From NCBI RefSeq assembly GCF_000389965.1, contig NC_021191.1, forward strand, positions 4,217,501 to 4,281,500: a DNA stretch of 64,000 bases, read 5' to 3'. Below the pieces are notes generated by a model, which worked only from the letters and a program-made list of their open reading frames with translations, was not told the DNA's origin and made no database searches. Below, one piece after another: positions 25,968 through 34,266 of this stretch (positions are counted from its first letter, which is position 1; each line of letters opens with the position of its first letter). The position numbers and the translations under genes were made by a program. Source of the stretch: Actinoplanes sp. N902-109 (lineage in GTDB: Bacteria; Actinomycetota; Actinomycetes; Mycobacteriales; Micromonosporaceae).

Positions 25968-26073
25968 CGGTTTCCGGCAGAAGTCTGTCCGTTCCGGCCG
26001 ACGTCCTTAGCGCGTGGTTAAGTCTGCGCGGGCATGCCTTCCCGGCTGCTGGGCCACGGTTACGTTCGGGATC

Positions 26074-27312
26074 ATGTCACGACTTCGTACCCGGCGGCGC
26101 GTCCTCGCCGTCTCCGTCTCCGGCGCCGTGGTTGCCGCCCTCGGCGTCCTCGGCATCACCAACGCCATGGCAGCCGGCGCCGGACCGATCACCGGCACCG
26201 GCGGCAAGTGTGTCGACGTGGCCGGCGCGAACTCCGCCAACGGCACCACCGTGCAGCTGTGGGACTGCAACGGGACGAACGCCCAGCGGTGGACCGTCGA
26301 CGGCGCTGCCCTCAAGGCGCTCGGCAAGTGCCTCGACGTGGCTGCGGCGTCGACGGCCGACGGTGCGAAGGTGCAGCTGTACGACTGCAACGGCACCGGC
26401 GCGCAGAAGTGGACGGTACGCAACAGTGCACTCGTCAACACGGGGTCGGGCAAATGTCTCGACGCCGACGGCACCCGCCTGCAGATCTGGTCGTGCACCG
26501 GGGCGGCCAACCAGGCGTGGACGCTGCCGGGCGCGACACCGGCTCCGACGGCGACCGTGACCACCGCCCCGGCTCCCGCGCTCAGCGGCAAGAAGGGCGT
26601 GAGCACGTGGCAGTTCCCCGGGTTGTCCGGGGCGGTCAAGGACGTCGGCGCCAAGTGGTACTACAACTGGGGCACCAACAACGACGACATGCCGGCCGGT
26701 GCTGAGTTCGTACCGATGATCTGGGACGAGAATGTCGACACCCCGGCGAACCTGGCGAAGGTGAAAAGCGAGGGCAGCACGCTGCTCGGCTTCAACGAGC
26801 CGGACATGAGCGGGCAGGCCGACATGACCGTCGAGCAGGCCCTCGGTCTCTGGCCCGACCTGCAGAGCACCGGCATGCGGCTGGGCAGTCCCGCGGTCGC
26901 CTACGGCGGCGACACCGCGGGTGGCTGGCTCGATCGCTTCATGACCGGCGCGCGCCAGCGCGGGCTGCGGGTCGACTTCATCACCCTGCACTGGTACGGC
27001 TCCGACTTCAGCGACGCGGCCGTCGGGCAGTTCATGGGGTACGTCAAGGCGGTGCACGACCGCTACAACCTGCCGATCTGGGTCACCGAGTACGGCCTGA
27101 TGAACTTCACCGGCACGCCGAGGTACCCGAACACCCGGCAGATCACGTCGTTCATCACCAGCTCGACCCGGCAGCTGGAGGCGGCGTCGTACGTGGAGCG
27201 CTACGCCTGGTTCTCGCTGCCGGCGGTGGGCGACTCGGTGGACTACGGGCTGTACCGCGACGCCACCACGCCGACCGAGGCGGGCAAGGCGTACCGGGCG
27301 GCCGGCAGCTGA
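26074..27312 (+). CDS. Secreted GH128 beta-1,3-glucanase-like enzyme with ricin-type (CBM13) lectin domain
   Basis: A 412-residue exported protein. The first ~35 residues form a twin-arginine-leaning signal (RLRTRRRVLAVSVSG). Residues ~38-150 are a beta-trefoil with three QxW-type repeats (NAQRWTV, GAQKWTV, NQAWTL) and paired cysteines. After a Pro/Thr/Ala linker, residues ~175-410 are a small TIM barrel with LLGFNEPDMSGQADMT (acid/base) and LPIWVTEYGLMNF (nucleophile), the Asl1/GH128 signature. It should cleave beta-1,3-glucan outside the cell, with the trefoil holding substrate. A perfect hairpin follows the stop by 13 bases. Confidence 0.88.
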   Translation: MSRLRTRRRVLAVSVSGAVVAALGVLGITNAMAAGAGPITGTGGKCVDVAGANSANGTTVQLWDCNGTNAQRWTVDGAALKALGKCLDVAAASTADGAKVQLYDCNGTGAQKWTVRNSALVNTGSGKCLDADGTRLQIWSCTGAANQAWTLPGATPAPTATVTTAPAPALSGKKGVSTWQFPGLSGAVKDVGAKWYYNWGTNNDDMPAGAEFVPMIWDENVDTPANLAKVKSEGSTLLGFNEPDMSGQADMTVEQALGLWPDLQSTGMRLGSPAVAYGGDTAGGWLDRFMTGARQRGLRVDFITLHWYGSDFSDAAVGQFMGYVKAVHDRYNLPIWVTEYGLMNFTGTPRYPNTRQITSFITSSTRQLEAASYVERYAWFSLPAVGDSVDYGLYRDATTPTEAGKAYRAAGS

Positions 27313-27325
27313 GCAAGGCCGTGCC

Positions 27326-27353
27326 GGAGGCCCCTCGACGCGCAGGGGCCTCC
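27326..27353 (+). terminator. Terminator hairpin after the GH128 gene
   Basis: GGAGGCCCCT and AGGGGCCTCC make a perfect 10-bp stem around an 8-base loop, 13 bases past the stop codon. Confidence 0.75.
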
Positions 27354-27468
27354 GTCAACCGTTGCCATGCCGGTCGGGCCGGGCCGACCCACGTGCGACA
27401 ACAGATCGTCATCGATGCGTAACACTGCGTTCCTAGGTTGGCCGCATCCGAGCCGATCGAGGTGACGT

Positions 27469-29103
27469 ATGGCCGTTGAGGTAAGCCCGGCGGATGCCGA
27501 TGTCCGCACCGCGACCCATGAAACGCTCGAGGACTACACACTGCGTTTCGCGCCGCGCAGTTACCGCCGATGGTCGACCGGGGTGGTGGCGGTCTCCGCC
27601 CTCGGCGGCATCGCCTATCTTGCCGACTTCGCCATCGGGGCCAACATCGGCATCTCGTACGGGACGACCAACGCCCTCTGGGGGATCGGCGTGTTCGCCG
27701 TGGTCATCTTCCTGACCGGGCTGCCGCTCGCCTACTACGCCGCCCGTTACAACCTCGACCTCGACCTGATCACCCGGGGCAGCGGCTTCGGCTACTACGG
27801 CTCGGTGGTCACGAACGTCATCTTCGCGACGTTCACCTTCATCTTCTTCGCGCTCGAGGGCTCGATCATGGCCCAGGGATTGCAGCTCGGCCTGCACTTC
27901 CCCCTCTGGCTCGGGTATGCGGTCAGCACGCTGATCATCTTCCCGCTGGTCATCTACGGGATGAGGGTGCTATCCACACTGCAGGTCTGGACCACGCCGC
28001 TGTGGCTCGTGTTGATGGTGCTGCCGTTCGCCTACCTGTTGATCAGTCATCCCGATTCGGTCAACACGTTCTTCGACTATCGAGGTGAGGACGGCAACGG
28101 CGCGACCAGTCTGGGCTCCATCATGCTGGCCGCCGGGGTCTGCCTGTCGCTGATCGCGCAGATCGCCGAGCAGATCGACTACCTGCGGTTCATGCCCCCG
28201 CGTACGCCGGAGAACTCCCGCAAGTGGTGGACCGCGGTGCTGCTGGCCGGCCCCGGCTGGGTCATCTTCGGCGCGATCAAGCAGGTCATCGGGCTGTTCC
28301 TGGCGGTCTACATCATCGCCGCGGTGTCCGACGGGGCCGGCGTGGCCAACCAGCCCGTGCACCAGTTCCTGGAGATCTACCGCGATCTCGTGCCGGGCTG
28401 GCTCGCGCTGACGCTGGCGGTCGGCCTGGTGGTGATCAGTCAGATCAAGATCAACGTGACGAACGCCTACTCCGGGTCGCTGGCCTGGACCAACTCGTTC
28501 ACCCGGCTCACCAAGCACTACCCGGGCCGGGTCGTGTTCCTCGGTGTCAACCTGGCGATCGCGCTCGTGTTGATGGAAGCCAACATGTTCGACTTCCTCA
28601 ACACGATCCTCGGCTTCTACGCCAACTGCGGGATGGCGTGGATCGTCGTGGTCGCCTCGGACATCGTCTTCAACAAGTACCTGCTCAAGCTGTCGCCGAA
28701 GGAGCCGGAATTCCGCCGGGGCATGCTGTACGCCATCAACCCGGTCGGCTTCGGATCGATGGCGATTGCCGCCGGCCTGTCCATCCTCGCGTTCTTCGGT
28801 GCGCTCGGCTCGACGCTCAAGCCGTACTCACCGCTGGTCGCCATCGTGCTCGCCCTGGTGTTGCCGCCGATCCTGGCGATCGTCACCCGCGGCAAGTACT
28901 ACCTGCGCCGCACCCACGACGGCATCGACCTGCCCATGTACGACGAGCACGGCAACCCGTCCGGGGAACAGTTGACCTGTCACGTGTGCACGCAGGAGTA
29001 CGAACGTCCGGACATGGCGGCCTGCACCACGCATGAAGCCCACGTCTGCTCGCTGTGCCTGTCCACCGACAAGGTCGCCGACCACGTCCTGCCCGCCGTC
29101 TGA
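27469..29103 (+). CDS. NCS1-type (purine/cytosine/hydantoin-like) permease with C-terminal zinc-ribbon-like tail
   Basis: A 544-residue protein with about 12 membrane segments. LEDYTLRFAPRSYRRWS and GGIAYLADFAIGANIGISYGTTNALWG fit the N-terminal part of purine-cytosine permeases, and ADFAIGAN lies in the helix that binds substrate in this fold. After the last helix (residue ~475) comes a cytosolic tail in which CHVC, an intervening ACTTHEAHVC and CSLC give four to six Cys/His ligands, a treble-clef or zinc-ribbon pattern not normal for this transporter family. The ribosome site GAGGTGA precedes ATG 27469. Substrate not determined; the tail suggests regulation or an interaction partner. Confidence 0.8.
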   Translation: MAVEVSPADADVRTATHETLEDYTLRFAPRSYRRWSTGVVAVSALGGIAYLADFAIGANIGISYGTTNALWGIGVFAVVIFLTGLPLAYYAARYNLDLDLITRGSGFGYYGSVVTNVIFATFTFIFFALEGSIMAQGLQLGLHFPLWLGYAVSTLIIFPLVIYGMRVLSTLQVWTTPLWLVLMVLPFAYLLISHPDSVNTFFDYRGEDGNGATSLGSIMLAAGVCLSLIAQIAEQIDYLRFMPPRTPENSRKWWTAVLLAGPGWVIFGAIKQVIGLFLAVYIIAAVSDGAGVANQPVHQFLEIYRDLVPGWLALTLAVGLVVISQIKINVTNAYSGSLAWTNSFTRLTKHYPGRVVFLGVNLAIALVLMEANMFDFLNTILGFYANCGMAWIVVVASDIVFNKYLLKLSPKEPEFRRGMLYAINPVGFGSMAIAAGLSILAFFGALGSTLKPYSPLVAIVLALVLPPILAIVTRGKYYLRRTHDGIDLPMYDEHGNPSGEQLTCHVCTQEYERPDMAACTTHEAHVCSLCLSTDKVADHVLPAV

Positions 29104-29169
29104 CTTCGCTTCGAGAAGCTCGCGCAGGCCGGCGCTCGACCGGTCCGTGCGCGCGGTGCGGCCTCGTCG

Positions 29170-29218
29170 CGGGGCGGCCTGGCGCGGATGCGGGCCCGCA
29201 CTGCGCCAGGCCGCCCCG
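29170..29218. terminator. Very strong hairpin between convergent permease and PLC-like genes
   Basis: A perfect 16-bp stem (its core GGGGCGGCCTGGCGC pairs with GCGCCAGGCCGCCCC) encloses a 17-base loop that itself contains the palindrome TGCGGGCCCGCA. It lies 67 bases after the permease stop and 114 bases before the convergent stop, so it likely ends both transcripts. The rest of the 228-bp gap holds GC-rich, loosely repeated sequence. Confidence 0.8.
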
Positions 29219-29331
29219 TGCGGGCTCGTGCGTGGTGCGGGTCGCCCGGTGCGGGCTTGCGCGCACGGACCTGGCGTTCCCCGGGAGGGGCGCGGGGTGA
29301 GTTGCCATCAGGCGGGCACGAAGGGACGGGG

Positions 29332-30729
29332 TTATGACACAGCGTCCTTGAGCAAGGTCTGGTACCAGTCGGCGTCGGGTGTGTTGGTCGCCGGGTAGTT
29401 CGCCGGCGGGTCGGTGGCCAGGGCGGCCGAGTCGAAGTCCCAGCCGCGCACGCTGACGCCGGCCTGCCGCCCGGACGTGATGAAAGCCTTGTTCGAGGCC
29501 GTCGCCGCCCAGAACTGCGCGCCGTCCTTGAGCTGTGCGGTGTCGCCGGCCTGGTACTCGACGAAAGCGAGCTGGGGCAGCCGGATCGGGGCGGTCCCGG
29601 CCCTGTCGGTGGTCGCGGTGAGCGAGGTGCCCGCGGCCACCGTCACGGTCCGGCCCGCGGTTGTGGCCGTAGCGGTGGGGAAGCGGGCGTCGGAGGTGGC
29701 GGCGTGGGCGCCCCAGGTGATGGAGGTCGTGCCGGCTGTGCCCGTCCAGTTCCAGTTCTGGCTGGTGTTCTGGCTGCGGTGGATCTCGCGGATCGAGCTG
29801 CCCGCCGGGTCCGGGAAGGCGACGCTGGGCAGCACGCCGGTGTCGTACTTGACCGAGGCGGACCAGGTGATCTCACCGTCGGACCCGAGCCGGCCGGTGC
29901 GCGCCCACAGGTTGGTGCCGCTGGGCGCCTGATGCACCTCGACCACAGTGCCGTCGTTGTTGAGCGCCACGGCCGGCGTCTTGCCGGTGTCGTACTTGCC
30001 GTGCCGCTGCCAGGTGATGCGCCCGTCCGGACCGTAGCTGCCGGTCCAGTACCAGAGCACCCCGGCGCCGTTGTCGTGCACCTCGACGACTTGACCGTTG
30101 GTGTTGACCGCCACCGCCGGGTTGCTGCCCGTGTCGCGCTTGTAGCCGAGCCGGGCCGTCGCGTTGCCCGACAGCACGGTGACAATCCGCCCGCGCAGCG
30201 ACCCGACCGTGCCCAGCTTGCTGTCGCCCCGGGCGAGCCTGGCCCCGAAGACCTCCCCGACCTCCGTGTTGAGAGCGGCGAGATTACCGTTGACGTACGA
30301 GGATCGAGTCGTCAAGTCGTCCTTCAAGTCGAGCAACACTGTCACCGGCGCAGCGCCGGGGTGCGCGGCCACCCAGTCGTTCACGACCGTCAGCCAGTCC
30401 CGCACATGGTCGCCGGCCGGGTTCCCGCCGGTGTGGTCCACCTGATCCCCGGCCGAGCTGTGCCCGAGTCGATAATCCCCGGCCGCGGCGTGATCGCCGC
30501 TCCAGATGTCGAACTCGACGAACCGCACACCCGCGTCGAGCTGTTGCGTGATCGAGCCTCGCGAACCGGAGATGGCGCCCGAGTAGGAATTGTGCGTCGC
30601 TCGGTAGGTCACGGCCGCGAACGGCTGGTCGTCGCCCCGTGCGGCGAACGCCGGCTGCGGCACGGCGGCGATCAGGGCGGCAGCGGCGGCGATTGCCGCG
30701 CCCCAGGCCCGTACCCGGAGATCGGTCAT
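29332..30729 (-). CDS. Secreted PI-PLC-like phosphodiesterase with inserted beta-repeat region
   Basis: A 465-residue protein with a Sec signal (~30 residues ending AFA). The first TIM-barrel half carries YRATHNSYSG and AGVRFVEFDIWSGDH, the hallmarks of the PI-PLC X-type phosphodiesterase superfamily (catalytic His and metal or phosphate residues), and PVTVLLDLKDDL. Residues ~195-340 contain three ~48-residue repeats (DTGSNPAVAV, DTGKTPAVAL, DTGVLPSVAF, each followed by EVH/EIH and an ITW strand), resembling propeller blades. The final part returns to the barrel (LAFVEYQAGD, VRGWDFDSAAL). Likely an exported phosphodiesterase acting on lipid or glycan phosphates; the substrate is unknown. Confidence 0.7.
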   Translation of the reverse strand: MTDLRVRAWGAAIAAAAALIAAVPQPAFAARGDDQPFAAVTYRATHNSYSGAISGSRGSITQQLDAGVRFVEFDIWSGDHAAAGDYRLGHSSAGDQVDHTGGNPAGDHVRDWLTVVNDWVAAHPGAAPVTVLLDLKDDLTTRSSYVNGNLAALNTEVGEVFGARLARGDSKLGTVGSLRGRIVTVLSGNATARLGYKRDTGSNPAVAVNTNGQVVEVHDNGAGVLWYWTGSYGPDGRITWQRHGKYDTGKTPAVALNNDGTVVEVHQAPSGTNLWARTGRLGSDGEITWSASVKYDTGVLPSVAFPDPAGSSIREIHRSQNTSQNWNWTGTAGTTSITWGAHAATSDARFPTATATTAGRTVTVAAGTSLTATTDRAGTAPIRLPQLAFVEYQAGDTAQLKDGAQFWAATASNKAFITSGRQAGVSVRGWDFDSAALATDPPANYPATNTPDADWYQTLLKDAVS

Positions 30730-30945
30730 GGCCCGACCCTAGGTGCCATCGTCGCCGGTCGATGATCCATGGCCCGAACAGCGGGTGAAAACGCGGAAGC
30801 CGGCGGGTTCGGGGGCGCGGGGTGCGCCCGTTCCGGCAGGCCGGGCGCGGCGATTTGCGCCGGCCGGGCACAAAACGATCTCCGGCAGTTCGAATTGCGG
30901 GTCAACCGGGTATGCCGCCGCCGTTACGTGCGGAAGGGGAGCAAT

Positions 30946-32397
30946 GTGTCGGTGATGCGGACAAAGCCGGTCGAGGATGTTCTCGCCCAGGGTGATGACG
31001 AGGGGGAGGGTGACGGCCGGCGGTTGCGGCGGCGGCTCGGGCCGGTCGACCTGATGGGGTTCGGCATCGGGATCGTCATCGGGACGGGCATTTTCACCTT
31101 GACCGGGGTGGAGGCCAAGGACCACGCCGGGCCCGCGGTGATCGTGTCGTTCGTGCTGGCCGGGATCGTCAGTCTGCTGGCGGCGTTCTGCTACGCCGAG
31201 CTGGCGTCGAGCGTGCCGACAGCGGGCAGTGCGTACACCTATGCGTACGCCACCATGGGGGAGATCGTCGCCTGGATCATCGGGTGGGACCTGGTGCTCG
31301 AATTCGCGCTGGGCGCTGCCGTTGTCGCTCGCGGGTGGTCGGGTTATCTGGCCGAGTTGATCAACCTTCCGTCATCGCTCTTCGGCGAGTCGAGCGTGGT
31401 CAACGTCGGTGCGATCTTCATCGTCCTGGTGCTCGGCGTGGTCGCCACGGTGGGCATCCGGCAGTCGTCACGGGTCACCAACGCGCTGGTGGTCGTCAAG
31501 GTCGCGATCTGCGTCTTTGTCGTGGTGGCGGGGTTGTTCTTCATCAAGGCCGCCAATCTGTCACCGTTCGTGCCGCCGTCGCAGCCGCCCGCGGACAGCG
31601 ATTCGGGGCTGGCGCGGCCGCTGTCGCAGGTGCTGTTCGGTCTCGACCCGTCGGCATTCGGGATCGCGGGTGTGTTGACGGCTGCGGCTGTCGTGTTCTT
31701 CGCGTACACCGGTTTCGAGGCCGTGGCGAACCTCGGCGAGGAGACCAAGCGCCCGCGGCGGGACCTCACCCTCGGCCTGTTCGGCACGCTCGTCATCTCG
31801 ACCGTGCTGTACGTCGCCGTGTCGTTCGTCGTGGTCGGCATGGTCGACTACCGGAAGATCGACGAGGGTGCACCGATTGCGTCGGCGTTCTCCGCGGTCG
31901 GCGCCGACTGGGCCTCGCACCTGGTGTCGATCGCCGCGGTGGCCGGGCTGACCAGCGTCATCCTGGTCGACATCGTGGCGATCGGGCGGATCGGGTTCGC
32001 CATGTCGCGCGACCGGCTGCTGCCGCCCGCGGTCGGGGCTGTGCACCCGCGCTGGGGCACGCCCTACCGGACCACCGCCGGGGTCACCGTCTTTGTCGCG
32101 CTGCTGGCCGGATTCGTGCCGCTGTCGTCGCTGGCCAACCTCGTCAGCATCGGCACGCTGTTCGCGTTCGTCATCGTGTCGGTGGCCGTGCCGATCCTGC
32201 GGCGCACCAAGCCGGACCTCAAGCGCCCGTTCCGGGTGCCGCTGTCGCCGGTCGTGCCGGTGCTGTCCGCCCTGGCCTGCCTCTACCTGATGACCAACCT
32301 GTCGGTGGAGACCTGGGTGCGGTTCCTGCTGTGGATGGTGCTCGGCCTGGTCGTCTATCTCTCGTACGGGCGCCGGAGCAGCCGCCTCGCCAAGTAA
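30946..32397 (+). CDS. APC-family amino acid permease
   Basis: A 483-residue protein with about 12 membrane segments. The family block MGFGIGIVIGTGIFTLTGVEA in helix 1 and SSVPTAGSAYTYAYATMGE around helix 3 identify an amino acid-polyamine-organocation permease of the YhdG/cationic amino acid type. FAYTGFEAVANLGEETKRPRRD is the classic helix 6/loop. It imports or exchanges amino acids at the cytoplasmic membrane. GTG 30946 has AGGGGA five to six bases upstream; ATG 30955 is an alternative. The 216-bp divergent region shared with the PLC-like gene contains GGGTAT preceded 16 bases earlier by GTTC, a weak stress-promoter resemblance. Confidence 0.85.
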   Translation: MSVMRTKPVEDVLAQGDDEGEGDGRRLRRRLGPVDLMGFGIGIVIGTGIFTLTGVEAKDHAGPAVIVSFVLAGIVSLLAAFCYAELASSVPTAGSAYTYAYATMGEIVAWIIGWDLVLEFALGAAVVARGWSGYLAELINLPSSLFGESSVVNVGAIFIVLVLGVVATVGIRQSSRVTNALVVVKVAICVFVVVAGLFFIKAANLSPFVPPSQPPADSDSGLARPLSQVLFGLDPSAFGIAGVLTAAAVVFFAYTGFEAVANLGEETKRPRRDLTLGLFGTLVISTVLYVAVSFVVVGMVDYRKIDEGAPIASAFSAVGADWASHLVSIAAVAGLTSVILVDIVAIGRIGFAMSRDRLLPPAVGAVHPRWGTPYRTTAGVTVFVALLAGFVPLSSLANLVSIGTLFAFVIVSVAVPILRRTKPDLKRPFRVPLSPVVPVLSALACLYLMTNLSVETWVRFLLWMVLGLVVYLSYGRRSSRLAK

Positions 32398-32409
32398 TCA
32401 CGTGTTGAT

Positions 32410-32444
32410 CCCGTCAACCTGTCAACGTTGATCAGGTTGACGGG
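32410..32444. terminator. Perfect 12-bp hairpin with nested palindrome between convergent genes
   Basis: CCCGTCAACCTG and CAGGTTGACGGG pair perfectly, and the 11-base loop contains the palindrome TCAACGTTGA. It sits between the permease stop (32397) and the MDMPI stop (32477), so it probably terminates both. It is built from GTCAAC/GTTGAC words. Confidence 0.75.
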
Positions 32445-32476
32445 TTGACCGCTGTCCGTGGCCGCTCGGTCCGGTG

Positions 32477-33139
32477 CTACGGCACGAGCGGCCCGTGCAA
32501 CACCTCGCGGGCCTGGTCCGGGACATCGCCGGGCCAGGGCGCTCGCCCCCACAGGGCGAGCAGCAGCTCCTGCGCGCGTCCGGTGATCGTGGCGACGGGC
32601 TCGCCGGGGCCGAGGGTCCAGGACGAGTCCAGATCCGTCGCGGTCAGCCGGACGGATCTCGTGAGCGCCGCCATCCGGCCCAGGCGTACCTGCCGGGGCA
32701 CGAACCCGTCGATGACCTCGGCGACGCCATCCCCGCACAGCACCGGGTCGAGAACGCTGTCGAGGCCGAGCGCGTGCTGGGCGTCCCAGCGGTGCACGAG
32801 CGTCTCCAGGCTGCGCCGCCGCCGCCAGAAGCTGACGGTGCTCGGCGGGAAGAACGTCCAGGCCGCGGTGCCGGGGTCGACGGCGAGGGCCTCGGTCAGC
32901 GTCCGGGCGGTGCCGGCGAACCACGGCGCGATGTCGGCCGGTGCGGGGGTCGGCTGGTGGTCGCCGTGCCGCTCCCGGACGGCGGTGGCGGCCCAGAGGT
33001 TCTCCTGGCCGAGGTGTTCGGCGAGGTCCCGCAGCGTCCAGTCGCCGCAGTGCCGGACCGGTGCGGACAGGTCGCCGGCCAGGCAGGCTTGGAACGCGGC
33101 GAGTTCACGATGCAGATGTGCAAGGTGATCGATGCCCAT
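32477..33139 (-). CDS. MDMPI/DinB-family mycothiol-dependent enzyme
   Basis: A 220-residue protein of the maleylpyruvate-isomerase-like family. The N-terminal four-helix DinB part shows CGDWTLRDLAEHLGQENLW with metal-binding histidines, and SLETLVHRWDAQHALG supplies the second and third ligands. The C-terminal alpha/beta domain (LDSSWTLGPGEPVATITGRAQELLLALWGR) is the usual MDMPI_C module. In actinobacteria such enzymes use mycothiol for isomerisation or S-transfer; the substrate cannot be assigned. Standalone gene, convergent with the permease and divergent from the glucan operon. Confidence 0.8.
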   Translation of the reverse strand: MGIDHLAHLHRELAAFQACLAGDLSAPVRHCGDWTLRDLAEHLGQENLWAATAVRERHGDHQPTPAPADIAPWFAGTARTLTEALAVDPGTAAWTFFPPSTVSFWRRRRSLETLVHRWDAQHALGLDSVLDPVLCGDGVAEVIDGFVPRQVRLGRMAALTRSVRLTATDLDSSWTLGPGEPVATITGRAQELLLALWGRAPWPGDVPDQAREVLHGPLVP

Positions 33140-33294
33140 CGGGTCACCGTAGCCGACGGGAGCGGGTGGTTCAGGCCGGCCCTGGGGTGCTTGCCCTGCT
33201 CGTCCGCACCATCGTCATTCGTGAATTCGACACCGACGGCATGCCTGCATGATCCCGGGGCAGCCGGGGTACGCGGGCCGCCTGGAGGTGGCCC

Positions 33295-34248
33295 ATGGCC
33301 GTGCCGACCTGCCACAGCACCGCGCCGACCCGCCGCGTCACCGCACCCGCCGACCGGATCGCCGAGCCGGTCCGCCGGGTCGGTGCCATCGTGGCGCTGT
33401 TCCTGCTGCTGGCCGCGTGCACCGGGGAGAAACCGGCGGAACGCCGCTGGAAGGTCGTGTGGAGCGACGACTTCACCGGAGCCGCGGGCAGCCGGCTGTC
33501 CGACCGGTGGACCTACAGCCTGGGCACCGGGTATCGCGGCGGCGCCCCGCAGTGGGGGACCGGCGAGGTCGAGACGATGACCGACAACGTCGCGAACGTC
33601 CGTCTCGACGGTGCCGGTCATCTGTTGATCGTGCCGATGCGCACCGGTGACAAGTGGACGTCGGGCCGGGTGGAGACGCGCCGCACCGACTTCGCCGCGC
33701 CGGAAGGCGGTGCGGTGCGGATCGAGGCAACCCTGAAGATGCCGGACGTCAGCGGGGTGCAGGCGGCCGGATACTGGTCGGCCTTCTGGGCGCTCGGCGC
33801 CCCGGCCCGCCCGGTGGGCGCGACGAACTGGCCGGTCATCGGCGAGTGGGACGTGATGGAGAACGTCAACGGCCGCGACTCGGTCTGGCACACGCTGCAC
33901 TGCGGCGTCCCGGTCGGCGGGCCGTGCAGGGAACCGACCGGGATCAGCAGCGGCGAGCTGCCCTGCCCCGGCTGCCGCACCGCTTTCCATACCTTTGCCC
34001 TGGTGTACGACCGCAGCAGCGACCCGGAGCAGCTGAGCTGGTCCGTCGACGGCCGGACCACCTTCTCGCTGCGCTCCGATCAGGTGGAGAAGACGGCATG
34101 GGCTGCGGCGAATCACCACGGATTCTTCATCATCCTCAATGTCGCCATCGGGGGCGCCTTCCCGGCCCCGTTCGGCGGCGGGCCGACCCCGGCGACCCGT
34201 CCCGGCGTGCCCATGCTCGTCGACCGCGTAGCGGTCAGCACCCGCTAG
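33295..34248 (+). CDS. GH16-family glucanase lipoprotein, first gene of an exopolysaccharide operon
   Basis: A 317-residue protein with a long basic N-terminus, one hydrophobic segment and a lipobox-like LLLAACTG, so it is likely a surface lipoprotein. The GH16 active site is intact: GEWDVMEN near residue 185 holds nucleophile, aspartate and acid/base of the E-x-D-x-x-E motif. WSDDFTG at the N-terminus and the late FFIILNVAIGG strand also fit the family. GH16 enzymes cut beta-1,3 or mixed beta-1,3/1,4 glucans, galactans and related polymers. It precedes a processive GT2 by 18 bases, suggesting a trimming role like BcsZ in cellulose systems. Ribosome site GGAGG before ATG 33295. Confidence 0.85.
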   Translation: MAVPTCHSTAPTRRVTAPADRIAEPVRRVGAIVALFLLLAACTGEKPAERRWKVVWSDDFTGAAGSRLSDRWTYSLGTGYRGGAPQWGTGEVETMTDNVANVRLDGAGHLLIVPMRTGDKWTSGRVETRRTDFAAPEGGAVRIEATLKMPDVSGVQAAGYWSAFWALGAPARPVGATNWPVIGEWDVMENVNGRDSVWHTLHCGVPVGGPCREPTGISSGELPCPGCRTAFHTFALVYDRSSDPEQLSWSVDGRTTFSLRSDQVEKTAWAAANHHGFFIILNVAIGGAFPAPFGGGPTPATRPGVPMLVDRVAVSTR

Positions 34249-34266
34249 ATCCCTGGGAGACAAGCG

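Noticed and set aside
30880..30910. tRNA T-arm-like GTTCGAAT
   Set aside because: No acceptor or anticodon stems can be folded around it. No tRNA was found anywhere in the window.
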